Shown: positions 18,379 to 26,453 of the stretch, piece after piece
How positions within the stretch are numbered: position 1 is the stretch's first letter
Layout: the number at the start of each line of letters is the position of its first letter
Assembly: GCF_003054325.1 (NCBI RefSeq)
Contig: NZ_QBKU01000011.1
Coordinates: forward strand, 100,841-164,840
DNA length: 64,000 nucleotides
Origin: Sulfitobacter mediterraneus
GTDB lineage: Bacteria; Pseudomonadota; Alphaproteobacteria; Rhodobacterales; Rhodobacteraceae
Reading direction: 5' to 3'
Program-made: the position numbers and the translations under genes
The notes under the pieces: generated by a model
What the model was told of the DNA's origin: nothing
Database searches by the model: none
The model's input: the letters and a program-made list of their open reading frames with translations, nothing else

Positions 18379-19827
18379 CTACCCGCGTTTGATCAGCAGT
18401 CGCGCGGAGACCCCGACGGCGGTGTCCTCAAACGACAATGTGCCTCCGTGCAAATGGGCGATAGTGGCCACGATGGTCAGGCCAAGGCCGTAGCCATCAA
18501 TCGTCGCGGTATTCTCACCCCGTTGAAACGGGGCCAGCAAGGCCTCGATGTCCTTGGCGGAACTGTCTGATCCTTCGTCCTCAACGATGATCGTGGCGCT
18601 GCCTGCGTCTGCCTCAAGCGAAACGGTCGCACGCCGTCCGTATTTCAGCGCATTGTCGATCAGATTGGCCATCGCGCGTTGCAGGGCAATAGGCCGGCCG
18701 GTGACGGTGATCTGCCGGTCCCCCGCCATCACACTTTGGCCCTGCCGGGACATGAACACCGATCCGCCCCCCTGCATCACCACGTCTTGCGCCGCGCGGA
18801 AACTGACCGCGCGGCCCATGTCCTGATAATCCGTCACAACCGCATCAATCAGCGCATTGAGCGATAGCTTGCGCGGCTCTTCCACGTTCATCTCGGCGCG
18901 GGTGTAGGTCAGAACGCTTTCGATCATGCCTGTCATGCTGTCGATATCCGCGTCCAACTTACCGCGCAGGTCTGCATCGCCGATCAGCGCGGTGCGCAGG
19001 CGCAGGCGGGTGGCAGGGGTGCCTAGATCGTGACTGACCCCCGACAAGACTGCCGCACGATTGGCCAGATGCGCCCGTTCCGCCTCAAGATAGCTGTTCA
19101 CCGCCGCGACGATATCCTGAAGCTCTTGCGGGCCGGGCAGATCATAGCTGGCTGGCCCGCCCACCCGGCGGCGGTCGCGCAACTGTGCAGCAAAACGGGC
19201 AAAATCGCTGGATTGATTGAGCGCGATGGTGATCAAAATGCCAAAAGCGACGATGGCAAAGAGAACCGCAGGCAGGCGCAGGTCAACGGGCGCCGCGTCG
19301 CAACCCCAGACCAGCGCACCGTCAATCCGCACCCATGGCGCTTGGCCCATCTGGGCCACCACCACAGGATCGCTGCAATAAGAAGCCAAAAGCCGCAGCA
19401 CCGCCCCAGTGGTTTCCGCCGCAGTTTGCCCGTCGCGGTGCGGCAGTCCGGCCAAACGGTAGGTCAGATCGGGCGACAGGATCGCCAAAGTCAGTGGCTT
19501 GCTGGTTGTGCGGTTCAGGGCATCTGCAAGGATCGGCACATTGGTGATCCGCGCTCCATTGGGTGCACCACTGATCTGGTGAAAGGCTCCGGCCTCTGCG
19601 TGGGTTTGATCCACCGCTGACAAGGGCGTGACGCGGACACCTTCGGGCGGCGCGGTGCCGTTTTGCATCGCATAATAAAGGGTTGTGCCCGCCAGTTGCG
19701 CCTGCGCCAGATGGGATTTCCAGTTTTGGGTCGATTGCATCCACAGGCCAACCGCGACCGCCGCCGCCACAAAGGCCGCCAGCACCAAGGCGCTGACGAT
19801 CGCGCGGAGGCTGTGCAGGGCTTTCAC
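18379..19827 (-). CDS. sensor histidine kinase
   Basis: 482 residues. One membrane segment near residues 12-32, a periplasmic sensor domain of about 150 residues, a second membrane segment near 185-205, then a dimerisation domain with the phospho-acceptor His in S-H-D-L-G-T-P near 267. The N-box is L-I-D-N-A-L-K-Y, followed by V-E-D-E-G-S (G1) and G-Y-G-L-G-L (G2). The start overlaps the response-regulator stop by 4 bp. It lies back to back with a glucose-type ABC importer, as gtrS/gltR does with gtsABCD in Pseudomonas, so I infer that it senses a sugar or sugar acid. Confidence 0.88.
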   Translation of the reverse strand: MKALHSLRAIVSALVLAAFVAAAVAVGLWMQSTQNWKSHLAQAQLAGTTLYYAMQNGTAPPEGVRVTPLSAVDQTHAEAGAFHQISGAPNGARITNVPILADALNRTTSKPLTLAILSPDLTYRLAGLPHRDGQTAAETTGAVLRLLASYCSDPVVVAQMGQAPWVRIDGALVWGCDAAPVDLRLPAVLFAIVAFGILITIALNQSSDFARFAAQLRDRRRVGGPASYDLPGPQELQDIVAAVNSYLEAERAHLANRAAVLSGVSHDLGTPATRLRLRTALIGDADLRGKLDADIDSMTGMIESVLTYTRAEMNVEEPRKLSLNALIDAVVTDYQDMGRAVSFRAAQDVVMQGGGSVFMSRQGQSVMAGDRQITVTGRPIALQRAMANLIDNALKYGRRATVSLEADAGSATIIVEDEGSDSSAKDIEALLAPFQRGENTATIDGYGLGLTIVATIAHLHGGTLSFEDTAVGVSARLLIKRG

Positions 19828-20561
19828 TGGTCCTGCACCGTGACGTCTGCGGAAAAGACATAGCCGACCCCGCGTTCGGTGCGCAGGATTTGCGGATCTT
19901 TGGGGTTTTTCTCAATCTTGGAACGCAGCCGCCCGACCAGCACATCAATGGCACGGCCCGTTGCATCCGCTGTTTGTCCGGTATCGCCCGTCACATCCAG
20001 CGCGGCGGCGATTTCCTCTCGGGTGAGGGGGATATGTGGATTGGCCACCAGCGTTTGCAACAAAGCCAACTCGCGCCGGGACAGGGTGACCTGAATGCCC
20101 GCGGGCGACAGGACCTCACCGCGTTTGGCGTTGTAGACCCAGCCGTGAAATTCAAATGTCTTGGTGTTGCGCCGATGAACCAGCGACGAAGACCGCCGCG
20201 CCCGCGACAGGACCGCCTTGACCCGCGCCAGCAACAGATCGGGGTTGAAGGGTTTGGCAATGTAATCATCCGCGCCAACCTCATAGCCTTCCATGCGCTG
20301 ATGATCGGCAGACAGGGCCGAGACCATGATGATCGGCACATCCTGTTCACTGCGCAGCCGCGCACAGATCTCAAGTCCGTTTTCATCGCCCAGCATCACG
20401 TCGAGCAAGATCAGATCCACCCGCCCGCCATCCAGATGTTTGCGCACGTCCGCCTCTGTCCCCGCAGGCAGGGCCATCGCACCGTTCTGGCGCAGGAATT
20501 GCGTCACCATCTGGCGCACGTCCTGGTCGTCATCAACCACAAGAATCCGGGGGATTGTCAC
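19824..20561 (-). CDS. OmpR-family response regulator
   Basis: 245 residues. The receiver domain has D-D-D near residue 9-11, the phospho-acceptor Asp in L-I-L-L-D-V-M near 54, and K in I-A-K-P-F-N near 105. The C-terminal winged helix is of OmpR/PhoB type (S-R-R-E-L-A-L-L and D-V-L-V-G-R-L-R-S-K-I). First gene of a two-gene operon with the histidine kinase. The heptamer repeats upstream at 20613-20659 are its likely binding site and would let it control both itself and the sugar importer. Confidence 0.9.
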   Translation of the reverse strand: MTIPRILVVDDDQDVRQMVTQFLRQNGAMALPAGTEADVRKHLDGGRVDLILLDVMLGDENGLEICARLRSEQDVPIIMVSALSADHQRMEGYEVGADDYIAKPFNPDLLLARVKAVLSRARRSSSLVHRRNTKTFEFHGWVYNAKRGEVLSPAGIQVTLSRRELALLQTLVANPHIPLTREEIAAALDVTGDTGQTADATGRAIDVLVGRLRSKIEKNPKDPQILRTERGVGYVFSADVTVQDQ

Positions 20562-20612
20562 CTGGGTCTCTCCTTTGGGGCGGGCCGTTCTGGCCGCCGG
20601 TGATGCAATTCA

Positions 20613-20659
20613 TGTAACACAATGCAACAAAATCGAGGGCTATGTAACAACCGGTAACG
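20613..20659. promoter_or_regulatory. heptamer direct repeats, likely response-regulator operator
   Basis: Four related heptamers in the 224-bp divergent promoter region: TGTAACA at 20613, TGCAACA at 20623, TGTAACA at 20643 and GGTAACG at 20653. Steps of 10, 20 and 10 bp keep all on one face of the helix, as expected for OmpR-type regulators binding head to tail. The site is 52 bp from the response-regulator start and 127 bp from the binding-protein start. The binding protein is inferred from position. Confidence 0.6.
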
Positions 20660-20785
20660 GCGCTGCTGTTTAATTGCCATTTCCGGGCCCGGCGCCGCTA
20701 TAAGTGGATTGCATGGCGGGCGGCCCATCCCACAGACTTGCGCCATCATGACCGCTTTTGCGGATAATTCTGGGAGGAAACACAC

Positions 20786-22030
20786 ATGAAATCCTATGCT
20801 TTGAGCATTGCCTGCGGTGTCGCACTGGGCACATCCGGCGCGGCCTTTGCCGAACCGCAAGCCGAAGTGCTGCATTACTGGACATCCGGCGGCGAGGCCA
20901 AATCCGTCGCCGTGTTGCAAGAAGAGTTTGCCGCAAATGGTGGCACCTGGACGGACATGCCAGTGGCAGGCGGCGGCGGTGATGCCGCAATGACCGCGCT
21001 TCGGGCGCGGGTTCTGTCGGGCAATGCGCCCACCGCTGTTCAATTGAAGGGCCCCGCCATTCAGGAATGGTACGAAGAAGGCGTGCTGGCCGATATCTCA
21101 GCCGTCGCCGAGGCCAACAATTGGGAGGCCGTTCTGCCAGCCTCTATTGCGGGCCACATGAAATGCGAGGGCAGCTGGTGTGCGGCGCCGGTGAATGTTC
21201 ACCGCGTGGATTGGATCTGGGCCAACGCCAACGTGCTTGAGGCCAACGGCATCGAAATGCCAACCAGCTGGGAGGCGTTCAACGCCGCCGCAGACAAGTT
21301 GCAAGCGGCAGGTATCATTCCATTGGCACATGGTGGTCAGGCCTGGCAGGACGCCACGGTTTTTGAAGCGGTCGCGCTTGGCATTCTGGGCGCCGAAGGT
21401 TTCCACAAGGCTTTTGTGGAACTGGACAAAGACACGCTGACCTCTGACGCGATGGTCGCCACCTTTGACCAGATGCGCAAAATGCGCGGTTATGTTGATC
21501 CGAACTTCTCGGGCCGCGACTGGAACCTGGCCACCGCCATGGTGATGAACGGCGAGGCGGCGTTTCAGATCATGGGCGACTGGGCCAAGGGCGAATTTAT
21601 GGCAGCGGGTAAAGCGCCCGGCGAGGACTTCCTCTGCGCCTCGACCCCCGGCGATGGGTTCCTCTACAACGTTGACAGCTTTGCCATGTTCGAAGTGGGC
21701 GGTGCAGACAAGCAGGCCGGTCAGGCCCTGCTGGCTGAGTTGGTTGTCGGCAAAAACTTCCAAAAGGTGTTCAACCTGAACAAGGGCTCGATCCCTGCAC
21801 GCACCGACGTACCGCTCGACGAATTTGACAGCTGCGCGGTTCTGTCTGCGGCAGATATGGCGGCCAGCTCTGACAACGGATCACTGTTGCCCAGCTATGC
21901 GCACGGCATGGCCCTGCGCGGCGCACAGGCCGGTGCCATTACCGATGTTGTGACGGCGCATTTCAACTCTGACATGTCCTCTGCGGATGCGGTTCAGATG
22001 TTGGCAGACGCTGTCGCAAACAGCATGTAA
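20786..22030 (+). CDS. gtsA: sugar ABC transporter substrate-binding protein (GtsA-like)
   Basis: 414 residues with a Sec signal peptide ending A-A-F-A near residue 22. The sequence is of the extracellular solute-binding family 1, with early L-H-Y-W-T-S-G-G-E-A-K near residue 30 and later M-G-D-W-A-K-G-E, features of glucose/mannose-binding proteins. It starts an operon with two permeases and an ATPase. A GGGAGG ribosome site lies 6-11 bases upstream of the ATG. The gene symbol rests on similarity of layout to Pseudomonas gtsABCD with an adjacent two-component system; the ligand could be another hexose. Confidence 0.8.
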   Translation: MKSYALSIACGVALGTSGAAFAEPQAEVLHYWTSGGEAKSVAVLQEEFAANGGTWTDMPVAGGGGDAAMTALRARVLSGNAPTAVQLKGPAIQEWYEEGVLADISAVAEANNWEAVLPASIAGHMKCEGSWCAAPVNVHRVDWIWANANVLEANGIEMPTSWEAFNAAADKLQAAGIIPLAHGGQAWQDATVFEAVALGILGAEGFHKAFVELDKDTLTSDAMVATFDQMRKMRGYVDPNFSGRDWNLATAMVMNGEAAFQIMGDWAKGEFMAAGKAPGEDFLCASTPGDGFLYNVDSFAMFEVGGADKQAGQALLAELVVGKNFQKVFNLNKGSIPARTDVPLDEFDSCAVLSAADMAASSDNGSLLPSYAHGMALRGAQAGAITDVVTAHFNSDMSSADAVQMLADAVANSM

Positions 22031-22036
22031 GCCACG

Positions 22037-22067
22037 CTGCCGCCCCGCCAATTGGCCGGGGCGGCAG
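22037..22067 (+). terminator. stem-loop between binding-protein and permease genes
   Basis: Inverted repeat CTGCCGCCCCG (22037-22047) / CGGGGCGGCAG (22057-22067), an 11-bp perfect stem, with CAATTG in the loop, followed by ATTTT. Structures at this position in importer operons usually stabilise the binding-protein mRNA or stop part of the transcripts, so that more binding protein than permease is made. Confidence 0.7.
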
Positions 22068-22089
22068 ATTTTCCGGGGGGATAAAGTTC

Positions 22090-22962
22090 ATGACAAAATG
22101 GCTTGAAGAAAACACACCCAAACTGGTGCTGGCGCCCTCTTTCATTGCCATCCTTGTGTTCGTCTACGGCTTTATCGCCTGGACAGCATGGGTTTCGATG
22201 ACGCGCTCGCGGCTGTTGCCCAAATACGAGATCGAAGGGTTTATCCAGTATGACCGGCTGTTTGCATCGCCGCGCTGGGACACGGCCTTTGGCAATCTGT
22301 TTATATTTGGCACCCTGTTCATCGTGATCGCAATGATCCTTGGTTTGGTGCTTGCGATCTTGCTGGATCAGAACATCCGTACCGAAGGCGCGATCCGTAC
22401 GATTTACCTATATCCAATGGCGCTTTCGATGATTGTCACCGGCACCGCATGGAAATGGATTTTGAATCCCGGTCTGGGTCTTCAGGCCATGGTGCGGGGT
22501 TGGGGGTTTGAGGACTTTACCTTTGACTGGTTGGTTGATCCAGATATGGCGATTTACACGATTGTGCTGGCCGCGATCTGGCAAAGCTCGGGCTTTGTGA
22601 TGGCGCTGTTCCTCGCGGGTCTGCGGTCCGTGGACGAAGAGATCATTAAGGCCGCGCAGGTCGATGGCATCCCCACGTGGCGTGTCTATACCGCGATCAT
22701 CATTCCATCGATGGCGCCGATTTTCCTCTCAGCGTTTATCGTGCTGTCGCACCTTGCAATCAAAAGCTTTGATCTGGTTATCGCGCTCACTGGCGGCGGC
22801 CCCGGCTATGCCACCGATCTGCCCGCAACCTACATGTACGCCATGGCGTTTTCGCGCGGCGATATCGGTCAGGCGGCCAGTTCTGCGATGATCATGATGC
22901 TGGTCGTGTTTGCGATTGTGGTGCCCTACCTTTATTCCGAATTGAGGTCCAAAGATGGCTGA
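22090..22962 (+). CDS. gtsB: sugar ABC transporter permease (GtsB-like)
   Basis: 290 residues with six hydrophobic segments and the MalF-type EAA loop D-E-E-I-I-K-A-A-Q-V-D-G near residue 180, which docks onto the ATPase. It pairs with the permease encoded next, with which it overlaps by 8 bp. Inner-membrane subunit of the CUT1-type sugar importer. Confidence 0.85.
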   Translation: MTKWLEENTPKLVLAPSFIAILVFVYGFIAWTAWVSMTRSRLLPKYEIEGFIQYDRLFASPRWDTAFGNLFIFGTLFIVIAMILGLVLAILLDQNIRTEGAIRTIYLYPMALSMIVTGTAWKWILNPGLGLQAMVRGWGFEDFTFDWLVDPDMAIYTIVLAAIWQSSGFVMALFLAGLRSVDEEIIKAAQVDGIPTWRVYTAIIIPSMAPIFLSAFIVLSHLAIKSFDLVIALTGGGPGYATDLPATYMYAMAFSRGDIGQAASSAMIMMLVVFAIVVPYLYSELRSKDG

Positions 22963-23854
22963 TCTGTCTGTCTCCGCTGCCTCCCCTGCGGGGCAAAGCC
23001 AAACCGGCAAAATTGCCCTGCGCTGGTCGCTTTATACGCTGCTGTGCCTGTTTGCGCTGTTTTACCTGCTGCCGCTTTTTGTGATGATCACCACCTCACT
23101 GAAAAGCCTTGATGAAATTCGCACAGGGGATCTGATTTCCCTGCCCCGCGAGGTCACGTTCGACGCCTGGCGCACCGCGTGGTCTGGTGCCTGCACCGGT
23201 ATCCAATGCGAAGGGGTGCGGCCCTATTTCTGGAACTCCGTCCTGATCGCCATTCCCGGCGTGGCCATTTCAACCCTGTTGGGTGCGATGAACGGCTATG
23301 TCGTGGCGCAATGGCGGTTTCGCGGGGCCAATATCATCTTTTCGCTGATGCTGTTTGGCTGCTTCATCCCGTTTCAGGTGGTTCTGCTGCCGATGGCGCG
23401 GGTGCTTGGGATGATGGGCATTGCCGGTACCATTCCGGGCTTGATCTTTGTGCATGTGATTTATGGCCTGGGCTTTACCACCTTGTTTTTCCGAAACTAT
23501 TACGTCTCGATCCCGGCGGATCTGACCAAAGCCGCGAAAGTGGACGGCGCGGGTTTCTTTCGCATCTTCTGGTCGATCTTCCTGCCGCTCTCGCTGCCGA
23601 TCATCGTTGTCACCGTGATCTGGCAGTTCACCCAGATCTGGAATGATTTCCTGTTTGGTGTGTCCTTCAGTCAGGCCGGAACCCAGCCTGTGACGGTCGC
23701 GCTGAACAACATCGTCAACTCCACCACCGGCGTCAAAGAATACAACGTTGATATGGCCGCCGCGATCATCGCTGCGCTGCCGACCCTGCTTGTCTATGTC
23801 GTTGCCGGCAAATATTTCGTCCGCGGCCTGACCGCCGGATCCGTGAAAGGATAA
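22955..23854 (+). CDS. gtsC: sugar ABC transporter permease (GtsC-like)
   Basis: 299 residues, six hydrophobic segments. The MalG-type EAA loop reads P-A-D-L-T-K-A-A-K-V-D-G-A near residue 188. It overlaps the preceding permease by 8 bp and the ATPase gene follows after 5 bp. A cytoplasmic N-terminal extension of about 25 residues rich in Ser, Ala and Gly precedes the first membrane helix. Confidence 0.85.
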   Translation: MADLSVSAASPAGQSQTGKIALRWSLYTLLCLFALFYLLPLFVMITTSLKSLDEIRTGDLISLPREVTFDAWRTAWSGACTGIQCEGVRPYFWNSVLIAIPGVAISTLLGAMNGYVVAQWRFRGANIIFSLMLFGCFIPFQVVLLPMARVLGMMGIAGTIPGLIFVHVIYGLGFTTLFFRNYYVSIPADLTKAAKVDGAGFFRIFWSIFLPLSLPIIVVTVIWQFTQIWNDFLFGVSFSQAGTQPVTVALNNIVNSTTGVKEYNVDMAAAIIAALPTLLVYVVAGKYFVRGLTAGSVKG

Positions 23855-23859
23855 TCCCA

Positions 23860-24957
23860 ATGGCAAACATCCTGAAAATCGAACATCTGTTCAAGAACTA
23901 CGGGTCTGTCGAGATCCTCAAAGACATCAATGTGGAGATTGAGCAGGGCGATTTCCTTGTTCTGGTCGGCCCGTCCGGCTGTGGCAAATCCACCTTGCTC
24001 AATTGCATCGCAGGGCTTGAGCCGATCACCGGCGGATCGCTGCACATTGGCGGGCAGGACATGACTGCCGTCAGCCCCAAAGACCGTGACATTGCGATGG
24101 TGTTTCAGTCTTACGCGCTCTACCCCACGATGACGGTTGCCAAGAACATCACCTTTGGCATGAAAGTGCGCGGCGTGGATCAAGCGACGCAGGACAAAAA
24201 GCTGGCCCATGTGGCGCAGCAATTGCAGATCGAGAACCTCCTCAAACGCAAGCCCGGCCAGCTTTCGGGTGGCCAACGACAGCGGGTCGCCATGGGCCGC
24301 GCCTTGGTCCGTGATCCCAAGCTGTTCTTGTTTGATGAGCCGCTTTCGAACCTCGACGCCAAACTGCGCGTCGAGATGCGCACAGAGATCAAGCAACTGC
24401 ACCAACGGCTTGGGGCCTCCATGGTTTATGTGACCCACGACCAGATCGAAGCGATGACGCTGGCCACCAAAATCGTGGTGATGAAAGGCGGCGTGATCCA
24501 GCAGATCGGCACCCCGGCAGAGATCTACAATCGCCCCGCCAACCTTTTTGTCGCGGATTTTATGGGCAGCCCAGCGATGAACCTGATCCCGGCCAAGGCC
24601 CGCGCCAATGGCAGCGGCACGGACATCCAGATCGCGCAGGATCGCGGCGATCCGATCGTGTTGACCGACACCAAGAACCGCGATCTGCCCGAGGATGTCA
24701 TCCTTGGCGTGCGCCCCGAAGACATTGGCGATGCAGCGATGCGGTCGGGCGCGCATATGCAGGAGGCCGAGTGCCTGATTGATATTGTGGAACCGGCGGG
24801 CGCAGACACCTATGCCGTGATGCAGCTTGGCGGCAAACATGTGACCGCACGGTTGCATTCGGAAACCAACGCCGCCCCCGGCAATGCCCAGCGCCTGGCC
24901 TTTGACCTTGGCAAAGTGTCATATTTCGCGCCGGACACCGGCCTGAGGCTGAATTGA
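23860..24957 (+). CDS. gtsD: sugar ABC transporter ATPase (UgpC/MalK type)
   Basis: 365 residues. Walker A G-P-S-G-C-G-K-S-T near residue 38, signature L-S-G-G-Q-R-Q-R near 135, Walker B L-F-L-F-D-E-P-L near 155, switch H in Y-V-T-H-D-Q near 192, and a C-terminal MalK-type regulatory OB-fold domain from about 240. Last gene of the importer operon. Many bacteria share one such ATPase among several sugar importers. Confidence 0.88.
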   Translation: MANILKIEHLFKNYGSVEILKDINVEIEQGDFLVLVGPSGCGKSTLLNCIAGLEPITGGSLHIGGQDMTAVSPKDRDIAMVFQSYALYPTMTVAKNITFGMKVRGVDQATQDKKLAHVAQQLQIENLLKRKPGQLSGGQRQRVAMGRALVRDPKLFLFDEPLSNLDAKLRVEMRTEIKQLHQRLGASMVYVTHDQIEAMTLATKIVVMKGGVIQQIGTPAEIYNRPANLFVADFMGSPAMNLIPAKARANGSGTDIQIAQDRGDPIVLTDTKNRDLPEDVILGVRPEDIGDAAMRSGAHMQEAECLIDIVEPAGADTYAVMQLGGKHVTARLHSETNAAPGNAQRLAFDLGKVSYFAPDTGLRLN

Positions 24958-24971
24958 TGTGCAAGATGGAG

Positions 24972-24989
24972 GGCGGGCGGTGGCCCGCC
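24972..24989 (+). terminator. stem-loop after the sugar importer operon
   Basis: GGCGGGC (24972-24978), loop GGTG, GCCCGCC (24983-24989): a 7-bp G+C stem 15 bp after the ATPase stop, between two convergent genes. There is no T-tract, so its strength as an intrinsic terminator is unsure. Confidence 0.5.
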
Positions 24990-25330
24990 TAACAGCCCGT
25001 GCCTTGGCGCTCTAGCAAGGCCACAATTTCAGAGCAGTTTTTGATCTGCCCGCCGCAACAATCGGCAATCAGGAACTGCACAAGCGCATTCACACTGGCC
25101 AGATTGGCCGAATAATGGATCTCGCGCTGATGCCGGGTCGCGGCCAAGACCCCTGCCCGCTTGAGAATCGACAGATGCCCCGACAGCGTTGATGGCTTTG
25201 TCCCCAATTGCCGCGAGATTTCCAGCGCGGGCAAGCCCTTCGGCCCAACCCTGACCAAAAGGCGGAACGCCTCAAGCCGCGTCGGCTGCGCGAGGGCGGC
25301 AAAGGCTTCGATGGCGGTGTCTTGCTCCAT
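24989..25330 (-). CDS. arsR: ArsR-family metalloregulatory repressor
   Basis: 113 residues from the ATG at 25330; an upstream reading to 25453 runs through the promoter and is not conserved in kind. It has a winged-helix DNA-binding domain with recognition segment T-K-P-S-T-L-S-G-H-L-S-I-L near residues 44-56. The C-terminal part has C91, C92, C99 and C113; the C-C-x6-C cluster resembles the As(III)/Sb(III) site of the rhizobial and Acidithiobacillus ArsR type rather than the classic C-V-C site of the E. coli protein. It faces the arsenic-type operon starting at 25434, and the TTCGG-N6-CCGAA repeats between them are the expected operators. Confidence 0.88.
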   Translation of the reverse strand: MEQDTAIEAFAALAQPTRLEAFRLLVRVGPKGLPALEISRQLGTKPSTLSGHLSILKRAGVLAATRHQREIHYSANLASVNALVQFLIADCCGGQIKNCSEIVALLERQGTGC

Positions 25331-25332
25331 AA

Positions 25333-25348
25333 TTCGGTAATGCCCGAA
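25333..25348. promoter_or_regulatory. ArsR operator candidate 1
   Basis: Inverted repeat TTCGG-TAATGC-CCGAA. It ends 3 bp from the arsR start codon, where bound repressor would block arsR expression. Same arms and same 6-bp spacer length as the second copy at 25396. Confidence 0.7.
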
Positions 25349-25395
25349 ATATCGAAGCTTGACAAGGCGGAATGGCTGACCTAGCCCAGAGTCAC

Positions 25396-25411
25396 TTCGG
25401 CGTTTGCCGAA
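25396..25411. promoter_or_regulatory. ArsR operator candidate 2
   Basis: Inverted repeat TTCGG-CGTTTG-CCGAA, 23 bp upstream of the DoeB-like start codon. Its centre is 63 bp from that of copy 1, about six helical turns, so two repressor dimers could sit on the same face and control both directions. Confidence 0.7.
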
Positions 25412-25433
25412 TTGACTAGGCAAAGGTATGTAG

Positions 25434-26453
25434 ATGGCAGGAACTTCGATCACCTCCGAAGTGGACTTTGATGCACCCGGAAAGCACTTCGGCTTTCTAC
25501 GCGTTCCCTATTCCGTGCATCGGTCGGCGTATGGCTGGCTCCCTGTTCCTATCGTGTCCATAAACAATGGTGACGGGCCAACGCTGGTGATCATGGCGGG
25601 CAATCATGGCGATGAATACGAAGGCCAGATCGCTGTGTCCAATCTGGCCCGCGACCTTGAGGCCGACGAAATCAAGGGACGGTTGATCTTGCTGCCGATG
25701 GTTAACGCCCCTGCGGCCGAGGCTGGTTTGCGGACCTCTCCGATTGATCAAGGAAACCTCAACCGTTCCTTCCCCGGCAATGCCAGTGGCAGCCCTACCG
25801 AAATGATCGCGCATTACGTCGAAGAGGTCATATTGCCGATGGCAGATTACGCCGTCGATCTGCATTCAGGAGGCAGTTCCCTGTTCTACCCACCGACCGT
25901 GTTTCGCGGTCAAGGAAATACCCCCGAAGAAACCAAGGCATTGATCTGTATGCAAAATGCTTTCGATCTTCCCTATGCGTGGGTCTTTACCAGCGGCGGC
26001 GGCCGAGGCAGCACTGCCCGTACCGCCATGGGTGCGGCCAACCGCAAAGGTGTGATCAACATCATGGCCGAATTGGGCGGCGGTGGCGCGGTAACGCCCG
26101 ACATCTTGCGCCAAACCGAACGGGGATTGCGCCGCATTTTGCATGCGCTTGGCATGATGCCTGATTATCAGCCCGATGCCGCAGCAGGCACCCGCGAGCT
26201 GAATGTGCAGGGGTCGGTCTACACCTATGCAGCAGGTCAATTTGAGCCATTAAAGACCATCGGCGATGATGTTGCGCCCGGCGAGTTGGTCGGCCTAATT
26301 CATCATCCAGATACACCTCTGGCCGAGCCAGACCAAATCACGTCCCCCTATGGCGGTATGGTCCTTTGCATGCGCACAATGGCACAGGTTGTACGCGGCG
26401 ATGCCGTGTTTCAAATCGCATCGGACGCTGCACCTCGCGGGGATCAAGAGTGA
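25434..26453 (+). CDS. DoeB/EutE-like deacylase (M14 aspartoacylase family)
   Basis: 339 residues. Zinc-site motifs of the succinylglutamate desuccinylase/aspartoacylase family are visible: G-N-H-G-D-E-Y-E-G near residue 55 (His and Glu ligands) and V-D-L-H-S-G-G near 143 (His ligand). The closest named relatives in character are DoeB/EutE, which remove the acetyl group from N-acetyl-2,4-diaminobutyrate in ectoine breakdown. No ectoine hydrolase, transporter or EnuR regulator is adjacent, and the gene is instead first in an ArsR-controlled operon, so the acylated substrate here is open. The next gene starts on its stop codon (GTGA). Confidence 0.78.
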   Translation: MAGTSITSEVDFDAPGKHFGFLRVPYSVHRSAYGWLPVPIVSINNGDGPTLVIMAGNHGDEYEGQIAVSNLARDLEADEIKGRLILLPMVNAPAAEAGLRTSPIDQGNLNRSFPGNASGSPTEMIAHYVEEVILPMADYAVDLHSGGSSLFYPPTVFRGQGNTPEETKALICMQNAFDLPYAWVFTSGGGRGSTARTAMGAANRKGVINIMAELGGGGAVTPDILRQTERGLRRILHALGMMPDYQPDAAAGTRELNVQGSVYTYAAGQFEPLKTIGDDVAPGELVGLIHHPDTPLAEPDQITSPYGGMVLCMRTMAQVVRGDAVFQIASDAAPRGDQE

